Shown piece by piece: positions 50,105-58,834 of a stretch of 64,000 nt of DNA. Positions within the stretch are counted from its first letter, which is position 1. Each line of letters opens with the position of its first letter. The notes beneath the pieces were generated by a model. That model ran no database searches. It saw nothing but the letters and a program-made list of their open reading frames with translations, and was not told the DNA's origin. The stretch spans positions 62,001 through 126,000 of the forward strand of contig BPKK01000001.1 in NCBI GenBank assembly GCA_026005095.1, in the 5' to 3' direction. A program made the translations under genes and the position numbers. Origin of the DNA: Silanimonas sp. (GTDB lineage: Bacteria; Pseudomonadota; Gammaproteobacteria; Xanthomonadales; Xanthomonadaceae).

Positions 50105-52053
50105 CGCTCGCGCTCCATCGGCCGGCGGGGCGAGGCGCGCTCCGCGCTCCCCGGCCGGGCCGGCGTGGACGGCACGGGCTTCGGGCGGGGCTGCGCCTCA
50201 GGCGGCATCCGCAGCAGCAGCGGCGCGCCCTGGGTCGGCAGGTCGCCCTCGCCGCTGCAGACATTCTGCGCATCGCTGCCGTTGAAGGGCGACTGCGGGC
50301 ATTGCACGTAGCGCAGGCCGAGCTGGTCGGCACGGCGCAGCAGCGGGGCGTGGCCAAGACCCCCGCCCAGCCAGCGCCCGGCGCGGGTGATGCCGAGGAA
50401 GGCGATCATGTCGTCCTGGTCCACGCCGTCACCGGAGACGCCCACCGCGCCCACGAGCACCCCGTTGCGGTACACCGGCACTCCCCCGGGGAAGATTTGC
50501 ACGCCGTTGTCGACGCCGATCGGCGCAGTAGTACAGCGCGGGATGATCGGGCCACCGGGCGCCAGCGAGGCGGCAAGACCGGGGAAAACCAGGTCGAGCT
50601 GCAGGCCCACGTTGAACGGGCTCCAGGCCGGACGGGCGCTGGAGAGCGGGCCGCGCGGCCGGCTGTCGATGCCGTCGGGGTAGGAGGGACGCGCGATGTT
50701 GCCGAGGGCGCGGCTGGTGAAGGCCATGCCGTCGGCGAAGATCGCCGGCCGGCCAAAGAAGACGCTGGCCGAGCGCGGATCGCCGCCGATGTAGAAGGCC
50801 TGCTGCGCCGGCGAGTTCACGCTGGCGAGCCGCGCCGCGGCATCAGGGCGAGAAAACAGGGCCGCCGCCCGCGCCTTCTGCAGCGAGACATCGATGCCGA
50901 ACACCGGGGCGTCGGGGGTGCGGGCGATGCCGAGGATGTTCCCCTCGGCATCCACCACGCTCACCGTCACCTGGGCCGGCGAACCGAGCGGGATGCGGAT
51001 CTGCGCCCGGGCCGCGTTCGCCACCTCGATCGCCTCGTCGAGGAGGGCGAAAACCTCGGGCTGCGACAGACTGCCGCCGCCGGTCGGCGGGAACCGGTTG
51101 GCGCCGGTGGCGGTGAGCAGGGCGAAGGCATTGCCCATCAGATTCACCGGATCGGGGCCGATGCCCGACTCGGCCCGGCCGAAAATGCGCCCAGCCCGCG
51201 GGCCACCGGCCGCGGCGAAATACCCCGGGACGTCCACGTAGGCACCGCCCGCGGGCAGACTGGCACTGCTGGCCAGCCGCCGGCCATCGGCATCGGAATA
51301 GCGCAGGCTCACCCCGCCGGCCGTCACCCGCTCGGCGCGGATGCAGTCGGGAGCATCGAAGCCACGCACTGCCGAATGGGCAATCACTTCCTCCGGGTCA
51401 TTGTCGAAATCGAAGGGATCGAGGTCGATGCCGTAGACCGGCGAGCTCCCCGCCACCACGCCGACGCCCCCCACCACGCTGCCGGCCTTGTAGAGCGGGA
51501 AACCGCCGGGATCGGCCGAGAGCCCGAGCGGAGAACGCCGCGGCCCGATGCCGAGCGGCTCGCCGCCCTGCATGAGATCGCTGCAGGGCAGCTGGCTGAA
51601 CTGCACGCCGAACAATGGCCCTGCGGGCACATTGCGGATCATCGGCGGGAAGTGGTCTTGGACGATGAAGCCGGCGGTGCGGGTGCTGAAGGCCTGCCCC
51701 GAGGAGGAGAGGTAGGCCCCGGTGATGGCCTTGGCGATGGCCGCCGCCGTGCTCGGCACCACCAGACCCTCGAGCCCGCCGCCGCTGGACATCCCGCTGC
51801 TGATGCGGATGCCCGGCGCCGCCCCGGCCATCTGGTAAACCGCCAGCACGTTGCCGACGCGGTCGACCACGGCGATGGTGGCCGGCTGCCCCAGCCGGCC
51901 CGCCACGTCCGCGGCCTGGGCCACCACCCGCTCCACGTCGGCCACCTCGAGCCGCTGGTCGGGCGCAGCGGGCGCCGGGCAGCGGGCCGCGGCATGCCCG
52001 GCAGCGAGCAGGGCGAGACCGAGCAGGGCCGGAAGGAGACGTCGCCGGTTCAT
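50101..52053 (-). CDS. Secreted GlcG/HbpS-type heme-binding domain protein (multi-domain)
   Basis: Signal peptide; RLEVADVERVVAQAADVAGRLGQPATIAVVDRVGNVLAVYQMAG; a second similar unit EVFALLDEAIEVANAARAQIRIPLGSPAQVTVSVVDAEGNILGIARTPDAP. Confidence 0.75.
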   Translation of the reverse strand: MNRRRLLPALLGLALLAAGHAAARCPAPAAPDQRLEVADVERVVAQAADVAGRLGQPATIAVVDRVGNVLAVYQMAGAAPGIRISSGMSSGGGLEGLVVPSTAAAIAKAITGAYLSSSGQAFSTRTAGFIVQDHFPPMIRNVPAGPLFGVQFSQLPCSDLMQGGEPLGIGPRRSPLGLSADPGGFPLYKAGSVVGGVGVVAGSSPVYGIDLDPFDFDNDPEEVIAHSAVRGFDAPDCIRAERVTAGGVSLRYSDADGRRLASSASLPAGGAYVDVPGYFAAAGGPRAGRIFGRAESGIGPDPVNLMGNAFALLTATGANRFPPTGGGSLSQPEVFALLDEAIEVANAARAQIRIPLGSPAQVTVSVVDAEGNILGIARTPDAPVFGIDVSLQKARAAALFSRPDAAARLASVNSPAQQAFYIGGDPRSASVFFGRPAIFADGMAFTSRALGNIARPSYPDGIDSRPRGPLSSARPAWSPFNVGLQLDLVFPGLAASLAPGGPIIPRCTTAPIGVDNGVQIFPGGVPVYRNGVLVGAVGVSGDGVDQDDMIAFLGITRAGRWLGGGLGHAPLLRRADQLGLRYVQCPQSPFNGSDAQNVCSGEGDLPTQGAPLLLRMPPEAQPRPKPVPSTPARPGSAERASPRRPMERER

Positions 52054-53474
52054 GGCAGGGACTCCTCACGCACCCGGCCGAACAGCCGCTCGCTGGCCTG
52101 TAAGGCCGCGTGTGCCGGGTGGTAGTCATGGCAGAGCCCGCAGTCGGAGCGGACCATGCCCGGGGCGGCCCTGGCCCCGGCATGGCAATCGCGGCAGCCG
52201 GCGATGCCGGGCATCAGCACCTCGCTGGCCGCCTTCGAGGCTTTGGCGGCATGGCAGTCCGTGCAGGCCATCTGGGTATGCGCGGCATGGCTGAAGCGGG
52301 CCCCCGGCATCCACGGGTGCGGCAAGGGCACGGCGGCGATCCGCCATTCGGGCAAGTCGGCAGCCGGGGTGCCGGGGCGCCCGGTTTCGGCCACCCGCGT
52401 CACCTCGTGACAGACCACGCAGCCCCGCCGCTCGACGAGATCGATGGCCTCCTGCCGCGCCAGGGCGAGGGCATCCTCCTGTCGCGGCCGCGGTGCGCTG
52501 CCGCCCGGGCGCTGCACCGCCCCCTCGGCCGCGGCATGGGCATCGAGCCCGCCGGGCAGGCTGGCGGCGAAGCCGTAGAACTCGCGGATCATCGACAGGG
52601 CCTCGTCCAGCGGGCCATGCGGCACGCTGCGGCGGGCGAAGCTGCCCTCCAGGTGCAGGGCATGGCAGGCCTGGCAGTCGGAGGCGAAGCGCACCGGCTC
52701 GAAGCCCAGCGCATCCGGGCGCAGGCGGTGGCAGCTGCTGCAGTCCAGCCGCTCCCGGCCATCCGGCCCGCCGATTCCGCCGGCGGCGAGATGCACGTCG
52801 TGGGGGAACTTGAGGCCCGTGGGTTCCGACACCGGCCCTTCGCCGAGGCGGCGCTTCACCAGCACGCCATGGCCGTCGTCCAGGCGCACGGCGAACTCCG
52901 GGTGAGCCTTGGCAAAGTCGCTGGCATCCAGCAGGCCGAGTTCCGGGCGGCGGGCGGCGAGGTCGCCATGGCAGTCGGTACAGCTACCCCCGGCATGGGC
53001 GAGATTCTGCACCTGCAGACCCATCGGCCCCTGATGCTCACGATGACAGCTGGCGCAGCGCGGCGCAGCCTCGCCGGCGATCGGCGGCGAGGCACCGCCG
53101 TGGGCGGCCACCGTGCGATGGCAGGCGGTACAGTCCTCGTCGCGTACGCGCACGAAGGGCTCGGCATGGCAGGCACGGCAGTCGAGGCTCAGGGCGGCAT
53201 GGGCCGAATCCAGCGGCCCGGCGTCCCACACCCGATCCCAGGCCAGGGCGGTGCGGAAGGCACGTACGTCCTCGGCGGCCAGCGGTCGCTCGAGTGGCTC
53301 GGGGCGGGCGGCGGCCTGGGCCTTCGCGGCTTCCTGGCTCAGCAGCAGCGGCACCAGAGCGAAGCCTGCCAGCAGCAGGAGCAGCAATGCCCAGGAAAGC
53401 AGGCGGCGGCCGGCAAGCGGCCGGCGCAGGGCCTCGAGGGCATCGGCATTCGGGTCGGGAGTGCTCGAGGCCAT
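52050..53474 (-). CDS. Membrane-anchored decaheme c-type cytochrome
   Basis: N-terminal TM LLSWALLLLLLAGFALVPLLL; ten CxxCH: CRACH, CTACH, CASCH, CTDCH, CSSCH, CQACH, CVVCH, CTDCH, CRDCH, CGLCH. Confidence 0.88.
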   Translation of the reverse strand: MASSTPDPNADALEALRRPLAGRRLLSWALLLLLLAGFALVPLLLSQEAAKAQAAARPEPLERPLAAEDVRAFRTALAWDRVWDAGPLDSAHAALSLDCRACHAEPFVRVRDEDCTACHRTVAAHGGASPPIAGEAAPRCASCHREHQGPMGLQVQNLAHAGGSCTDCHGDLAARRPELGLLDASDFAKAHPEFAVRLDDGHGVLVKRRLGEGPVSEPTGLKFPHDVHLAAGGIGGPDGRERLDCSSCHRLRPDALGFEPVRFASDCQACHALHLEGSFARRSVPHGPLDEALSMIREFYGFAASLPGGLDAHAAAEGAVQRPGGSAPRPRQEDALALARQEAIDLVERRGCVVCHEVTRVAETGRPGTPAADLPEWRIAAVPLPHPWMPGARFSHAAHTQMACTDCHAAKASKAASEVLMPGIAGCRDCHAGARAAPGMVRSDCGLCHDYHPAHAALQASERLFGRVREESLP

Positions 53475-53477
53475 GGA

Positions 53478-54296
53478 TCACCAGTAGGTAAAGACCGCGA
53501 GGATGTGCGCCAGCAGGGCCCCGAGCAGGGCCAGAGAGAGCGGCACGTGCACCACCAGCCAAGCCTCGGTCCAGGCCCGCAGGCGCAGGTAGGCGCGCAG
53601 CCGCTCGAGCACTTGCAGGCGGCGGAACTGCAGGGCGAACAGATCGCGCACCTCGCGCTCCGAGGCGCGCTCATCGGCGCGCAGAGCGGCCACGGCGGCG
53701 GTGGTGGCGCAGCCCGGCAGCCGGCGCCGCAGCCGGCCCCAGCCGGGACGGGCGATCGGCGTGGCGGCGGAAGCCTCGATCAGTTCGACGAAACGCGGCG
53801 CGATGCGCGCAGCGAGCTGGCGCGACTGACCGTCGATCTCGGCCAGCGACGCGGCATGCTGCTCCAGAGTGCGGCCGTCGAGCAGATCGCTCATCAGGCC
53901 GGGATTGCGCAGGTACACCGCCACGCCCCACAGGCCGCTGGCGATCACCGCCACCATCAGGCCGTAGGCCAGGGTGTGCACGTTCCAACCGAACTGGAAG
54001 CCGGTATGCAGGGTGGCCACCACCAGCAGCGAAAGGCCGAGGTAGACATGGGCCGAGAGCCAGCCACGCACTGTGCCGATGCCGCCGACGTACTGCCGCT
54101 TGCGCACCCCGAACCACAGCAGCCAGACGATCAGCAGGGCTCCCAGGCTGCCGAGGGTATAGCCGAGCACGGTGCCGCCGCCCGGGCCGAAGCGCGGTTC
54201 ATCGAGGGCGTACCAGAGCACACTGGCGGCCACCAGCAGCAGCGCCCACTTGAAGTAACGCAGGCGGGCATGGCTCAGGATGTTGTCGTCCGCCAT
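53478..54296 (-). CDS. Integral membrane cytochrome b-like protein
   Basis: TM helices with paired His: SAHVYLGLSLLVVATLHTGF and LVVHVPLSLALLGALLAHILAVF; adjacent to multiheme cytochromes. Confidence 0.6.
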   Translation of the reverse strand: MADDNILSHARLRYFKWALLLVAASVLWYALDEPRFGPGGGTVLGYTLGSLGALLIVWLLWFGVRKRQYVGGIGTVRGWLSAHVYLGLSLLVVATLHTGFQFGWNVHTLAYGLMVAVIASGLWGVAVYLRNPGLMSDLLDGRTLEQHAASLAEIDGQSRQLAARIAPRFVELIEASAATPIARPGWGRLRRRLPGCATTAAVAALRADERASEREVRDLFALQFRRLQVLERLRAYLRLRAWTEAWLVVHVPLSLALLGALLAHILAVFTYW

Positions 54297-54391
54297 CCGC
54301 GCGACTCCCCTTGGCGAGCGCCCATCCGTGGCGGCGGCGTGAAACCGCAGCGCAACAAATGTGACGCGTGGCTGATTTTCCCCCGCTGCCG

Positions 54392-54420
54392 ATTTAGCGC
54401 CGCGGTGTTCGCCGCGTCAA
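54392..54420 (-). promoter_or_regulatory. Putative sigma70-type promoter for the 54.3-40.3 kb operon
   Basis: Minus strand TTGACG (rc of 54415-54420) - 17 nt - CTAAAT (rc of 54392-54397). Confidence 0.4.
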
Positions 54421-54450
54421 GACGGCAAGCCGCTACACTTCGCGCCCTCT

Positions 54451-57400
54451 ATGAGCCACCCCAACCTTCCCGCCGCGCCCCTGCCGAGGCGCGGCCAGCA
54501 ACGCGCCGACTGGCGCCTCCCCGCCACCTCCACCGCCGCCGCCCTGGCCATCGCCGAGCGGGCCCGCCAGCACGCCGGCCTGGTGCTGACCGTGGCCCGC
54601 GACCCACAGTCGGCCCTGCGCCTGGAAGCCGACCTGCGGAGCCTGTCCCGCGGCCTGCCGGTACTGCATTTCCCCGACTGGGAGACCCTGCCCTACGACC
54701 TGTTCTCGCCGCATCCCGACATCGTCTCGGAACGCGTGGCGACTCTGTACCGCCTGCCCGCCCTGTCGCGCGGCGTGCTGGTGGTGCCGGTCTCCACCCT
54801 GCTACAGCGGGTGGCGCCGCCGGAGTGGATCGCCGGCAACGTACTCGACCTGAAACGTGGCCAGGTGCTCGATCTCGATGCCGAGAAGCGGCGTCTGCAG
54901 GCCGCCGGCTACCGCCATGTGCCGCAGGTCAACGACCCAGGCGATTTCAGCGTGCGTGGCGCCCTGCTCGACCTCTTCCCCACCGGAGCGGCCGAGCCCT
55001 ACCGCATCGAGCTATTCGACGACCGCATCGACTCGCTGCGCAGCTTCGACCCCGAGACCCAGCGCTCGCTGCATCCGGTGGAGGCCATATCGCTGCTGCC
55101 GGCGCGCGAGTTCCCGCTCGACGCGGCTGGCTGCCGGCGTGCCCGCGAGGCCTTGCTCGAACGCTTCGACCTCGACCCACGGCGCTGTCCGCTGGTGCAG
55201 GACCTGAAGGAAGGCGTGGCACCGGCCGGCATCGAGTACTACCTGTCGCTGTTCTTCGAGCGCACCGCCAGCCTATTCGAGCATGTTCCCGCCGATACCC
55301 TGGTGGTACTGGAAGCCGGCTGGGAGCAGTCCGCCGAACAGCACCTCGGCGCCTGTGCCCAGCGCTGGGAGCAGCGCCGCCATGACATCGAGCGGCCAGT
55401 GCTGCCGCCCGAGGAACTGTGGCTACGCCTCGACGAACTACGGGGCGCGCTGAACCGCCATCCGCGCATCGAGCTTCTGCCCCCCGGCCACCCACGCTGG
55501 GCCGAGGCCACGGAACTGCCCCTGCTGCCCGCGCCCGAACTGCCGCTCGCCGCCCGTGGCGAGGCGCCCGGCGCGGCGCTGCGCGCCTTCCTCAGCAGCT
55601 ACCCGGGCCGCGTGCTGGTGGCCGCCGACTCGCCGGGCCGTCGCGAAGCCCTGATCGAGGTGCTGGCCGCCGCCGACCTCAGGCCGCCCACGGTGGCCGA
55701 CTGGGCGGCCTTCCTCGAAGGCGGCGAACGCTACGCCATTGCCGTACTGCCACTCGATGGCGGCTTCGCCACCGGCGAGCCAGCCCTTGCGGTGCTCACC
55801 GAGCGCCAGCTGTTCCCGGAGAAGGCAGAGCAATCACGCCGTCGCAGCCGGCGCGGGGTACGCGACCCCGACACGATCATCCGCGACCTCGCGGAAATCG
55901 CGATCGGCTCGCCGATCGTCCACGAGGAGCACGGCGTGGGCCGCTACCGCGGGCTCGAGGTACTGGAGGCCGGCGGCGTGGCTGGCGAGTACCTGGTCAT
56001 CGAGTACGCCAAGGGCGACAGGCTGTATGTGCCGGTCTCGCAGCTCGAGCGCGTCTCGCGTTACTCCGGCGCTTCCCCCGAGCATGCCCCGCTGCACAGT
56101 CTTGGCGGCGAGGCCTGGGAGAAGGCCCGCCGCAAGGCCGCCGAGAAGGTGCGCGACGTGGCCGCCGAACTGCTGGAGATCCAGGCCCGGCGACAGGCCC
56201 GCGCCGGGCTTGCCCTGCCGGTGGACCGGGCGATGTACGAGCCCTTCGCCGCCAGCTTCCCCTTCGAAGAAACCCCCGACCAGCTCGCTGCCATCGAGGC
56301 AGTGATCGCCGATCTCGCGAAGCCCTCACCGATGGATCGGGTGGTCTGCGGCGATGTGGGCTTCGGCAAGACCGAGGTGGCGGTGCGCGCCGCCTTCGTC
56401 GCAGCCACGGCGGGAAAACAGGTGGCGGTACTGGTGCCCACCACCCTGCTCGCCGAGCAGCACTATCGCAATTTCCGCGACCGCTTCGCCGACTGGCCGA
56501 TCCGCGTCGAGGTGCTCTCGCGCTTCAAGTCGCCGAAAGACATCAAGACTGTGCTGGCGCAAGTGGCCGAGGGCAAGATCGATGTCATCGTCGGCACCCA
56601 CCGCCTGCTGCAGGACGACGTACGCTTCAAAGACCTCGGGCTGGTCATCGTCGACGAGGAGCAGCGCTTCGGCGTGCGGCAGAAGGAGCGGCTGAAGGCC
56701 ATGCGCGCCGAGGTGCACCTGCTCACCCTGACCGCCACGCCGATCCCGCGCACTCTCAACATGGCCATGAGCGGCCTGCGCGACCTGTCGATCATCGCCA
56801 CGCCGCCGGCACACCGCCTCGCGGTCAAGACCTTCCTCACCCCCTGGGACGAGGCCACGATCGCCGAGGCCTTCCAGCGCGAACTCGCCCGCGGTGGGCA
56901 GGTGTACTTCCTGCACAACGAGGTCGAGAGCATCGAGAGGATGGCCCGCGACCTCGAAGCCTTGGTACCGGAGGCCCGCATCCGCGTGGCCCATGGCCAG
57001 ATGGCCGAGCGCGAGCTGGAGCAGGTGATGCTCGACTTCCACCGCCAGCGCTTCAACGTGCTGGTGTGTACCACCATCATCGAATCGGGCATCGACATCC
57101 CTAGTGCCAACACCATCCTGGTGAACCGCGCCGACAAGTTCGGTTTGGCGCAGCTGCACCAGGTACGCGGCCGCGTCGGCCGCTCGCACCACCGCGCCTA
57201 CTGCTACCTCATCGTGCCGCCCAGGCTCACCCCGGATGCCGAGAAGCGCCTCGAGGCGCTGGCAGCCATCGAGGAACTGGGCGCCGGCTTCATGCTGGCC
57301 ACCCACGACCTCGAGATCCGCGGCGCCGGCGAGCTTCTCGGCGAGGAGCAGAGCGGCCAGATCGCCGAGGTCGGCTTCAGCCTCTATACCGAGCTGCTGG

Positions 57401-57900
57401 AGCGGGCGGTGAAGTCGATCAAGGCCGGCAAGATCCCCGACCTCGACGCCGGCACGCCGATCGGCCCAGAGATCAACCTCAACCTGCCGGCCCTGCTGCC
57501 CGAGGACTACCTGCCCGACGTGCATGCCAGGCTCACCCAGTACAAGCGCATCAGCGCCGCCAAGACGCCCGAGCAGCTGCGCGAGTTGCAGGTGGAACTG
57601 GTGGATCGCTTCGGTCTGCTGCCCGAGCCGGCCAAGCACTTGTTCGCCGTCGGCGAGCTGAAGCTGGAAGCAGCCCGGCTCGGCATCCGCAAGCTGGAAT
57701 TGGGGCCGCAGGGCGGCCGCCTGGTGTTCGAGGCCAGGCCGAGCATCGATCCGATGGCAGTGATCCGCCTGATCCAGGGCCAGCCGAAGGTCTACGCCAT
57801 GGACGGGCCCGACAAACTGCGGATGCGGCTCGAACTGCCCGACGCCGCGAGCCGGCTGCGTGCCGCCCGCGCCCTGTTCGCCACCCTGGCCCAGGGCTGA
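54451..57900 (+). CDS. mfd: Transcription-repair coupling factor Mfd
   Basis: VVCGDVGFGKTEVAVRAAF; IVDEEQRFGV; LTLTATPIPRTLNMAMSGLRDLSII; VCTTIIESGIDIPSANTILVNRADKFGLAQLHQVRGRVGRS. Confidence 0.97.
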   Translation: MSHPNLPAAPLPRRGQQRADWRLPATSTAAALAIAERARQHAGLVLTVARDPQSALRLEADLRSLSRGLPVLHFPDWETLPYDLFSPHPDIVSERVATLYRLPALSRGVLVVPVSTLLQRVAPPEWIAGNVLDLKRGQVLDLDAEKRRLQAAGYRHVPQVNDPGDFSVRGALLDLFPTGAAEPYRIELFDDRIDSLRSFDPETQRSLHPVEAISLLPAREFPLDAAGCRRAREALLERFDLDPRRCPLVQDLKEGVAPAGIEYYLSLFFERTASLFEHVPADTLVVLEAGWEQSAEQHLGACAQRWEQRRHDIERPVLPPEELWLRLDELRGALNRHPRIELLPPGHPRWAEATELPLLPAPELPLAARGEAPGAALRAFLSSYPGRVLVAADSPGRREALIEVLAAADLRPPTVADWAAFLEGGERYAIAVLPLDGGFATGEPALAVLTERQLFPEKAEQSRRRSRRGVRDPDTIIRDLAEIAIGSPIVHEEHGVGRYRGLEVLEAGGVAGEYLVIEYAKGDRLYVPVSQLERVSRYSGASPEHAPLHSLGGEAWEKARRKAAEKVRDVAAELLEIQARRQARAGLALPVDRAMYEPFAASFPFEETPDQLAAIEAVIADLAKPSPMDRVVCGDVGFGKTEVAVRAAFVAATAGKQVAVLVPTTLLAEQHYRNFRDRFADWPIRVEVLSRFKSPKDIKTVLAQVAEGKIDVIVGTHRLLQDDVRFKDLGLVIVDEEQRFGVRQKERLKAMRAEVHLLTLTATPIPRTLNMAMSGLRDLSIIATPPAHRLAVKTFLTPWDEATIAEAFQRELARGGQVYFLHNEVESIERMARDLEALVPEARIRVAHGQMAERELEQVMLDFHRQRFNVLVCTTIIESGIDIPSANTILVNRADKFGLAQLHQVRGRVGRSHHRAYCYLIVPPRLTPDAEKRLEALAAIEELGAGFMLATHDLEIRGAGELLGEEQSGQIAEVGFSLYTELLERAVKSIKAGKIPDLDAGTPIGPEINLNLPALLPEDYLPDVHARLTQYKRISAAKTPEQLRELQVELVDRFGLLPEPAKHLFAVGELKLEAARLGIRKLELGPQGGRLVFEARPSIDPMAVIRLIQGQPKVYAMDGPDKLRMRLELPDAASRLRAARALFATLAQG

Positions 57901-57914
57901 TCCGGGAACCCGGC

Positions 57915-58658
57915 TCAGCCGCTCCGGCCGGAGCGGCGGGCCTCCGCGGCGGCGCGCATGGCGCGGTATTCGTGCACGAACCAGCCGCTGCCGCCGGCCT
58001 CGAGGCAATGCATGGCGGCATCGGCCACCATCTCGGCCTCGATGGCGCGGAAGCGGGCCAGCGGGCCTAACAGCAGGGGGTTGTAGAGCGGCGCGAGGAT
58101 TTGCCCGAGGCGCTCCAGCGGCCGCCGCTCCGTGCGCTCGCCGAGCAGCAGGCCGGGGCGCAGGATGTCCACCCGCGGGAAGTTCTGCTCCGCGAGGCCC
58201 CGCTCGGCCTCGGCCTTCACCCGAAGATAGAAGTTGCCCGAGCGCGGGTTCGCTCCGGCCGAGGACACCAGGATGGCGTGCCGGGCACCGAGGGCACGGG
58301 CCAGGGAGGCGAATTTCAGGACGAGGTCGCGGTCGACGGCAACGAACGCGGCCTGGTTACCGGCCTTGGCCATGGTGGTGCCGAGCGCGCAGATCCAAGC
58401 CTCGGCACGGAAGCCGGCGAGTGTCTTGCGAAGGCCGCTGTCGCTCCGACGTTCTGCCGTCGGCCCTTCGTAGACCGGGTTTTCCAGCCGCGGCGAGCGC
58501 AGGGCGAGGGGGCTGCGGGTGGGTGCCACCACCTGGAAGCCCGCCCCCGGCGCCAGCAGGCGCTCGAGCAGGCGGCTGCCGACCAAACCCGAGGCTCCCG
58601 ACAGCAACACCCGGCGCAGCGGCGCGTCGGTCTCCGGCAGCGGCAGGGGCGCTTGCAT
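57915..58658 (-). CDS. NAD(P)H-binding oxidoreductase (atypical SDR)
   Basis: RVLLSGASGLVGSRLLERLLAPGAGFQVVAPTR; ALGARHAILVSSAGANPRSGNFYLRVKAEAERGL. Confidence 0.82.
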   Translation of the reverse strand: MQAPLPLPETDAPLRRVLLSGASGLVGSRLLERLLAPGAGFQVVAPTRSPLALRSPRLENPVYEGPTAERRSDSGLRKTLAGFRAEAWICALGTTMAKAGNQAAFVAVDRDLVLKFASLARALGARHAILVSSAGANPRSGNFYLRVKAEAERGLAEQNFPRVDILRPGLLLGERTERRPLERLGQILAPLYNPLLLGPLARFRAIEAEMVADAAMHCLEAGGSGWFVHEYRAMRAAAEARRSGRSG

Positions 58659-58794
58659 GCGGCGGGATCGGATGTGAAGAGGGTCCCGAAAGTATCACGC
58701 CCGATGGCGACAAAATCCGAACACCACCGCGGTTTTCGCCCCGGATCGGCGGGATTGGGCGTGATGCCCCGGTGACAAAGGCAAACGCCCAGCA

Positions 58795-58813
58795 GATAAT
58801 AGTGCTTCTCATT
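58795..58813 (+). promoter_or_regulatory. Putative Fur box upstream of the TonB-dependent receptor
   Basis: gataatagtgcttctcatt; 11 of 19 positions match GATAATGATAATCATTATC; 21 nt upstream of the ATG. Confidence 0.5.
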
Positions 58814-58834
58814 TGTCGTCTTTCCTTCCCGCCC

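Noticed and set aside
52110-55385. 1091-aa plus-strand ORF spanning cytochrome, membrane protein and mfd start
   Set aside because: Crosses an intergenic region and overlaps conserved genes on both strands; GC-driven open frame
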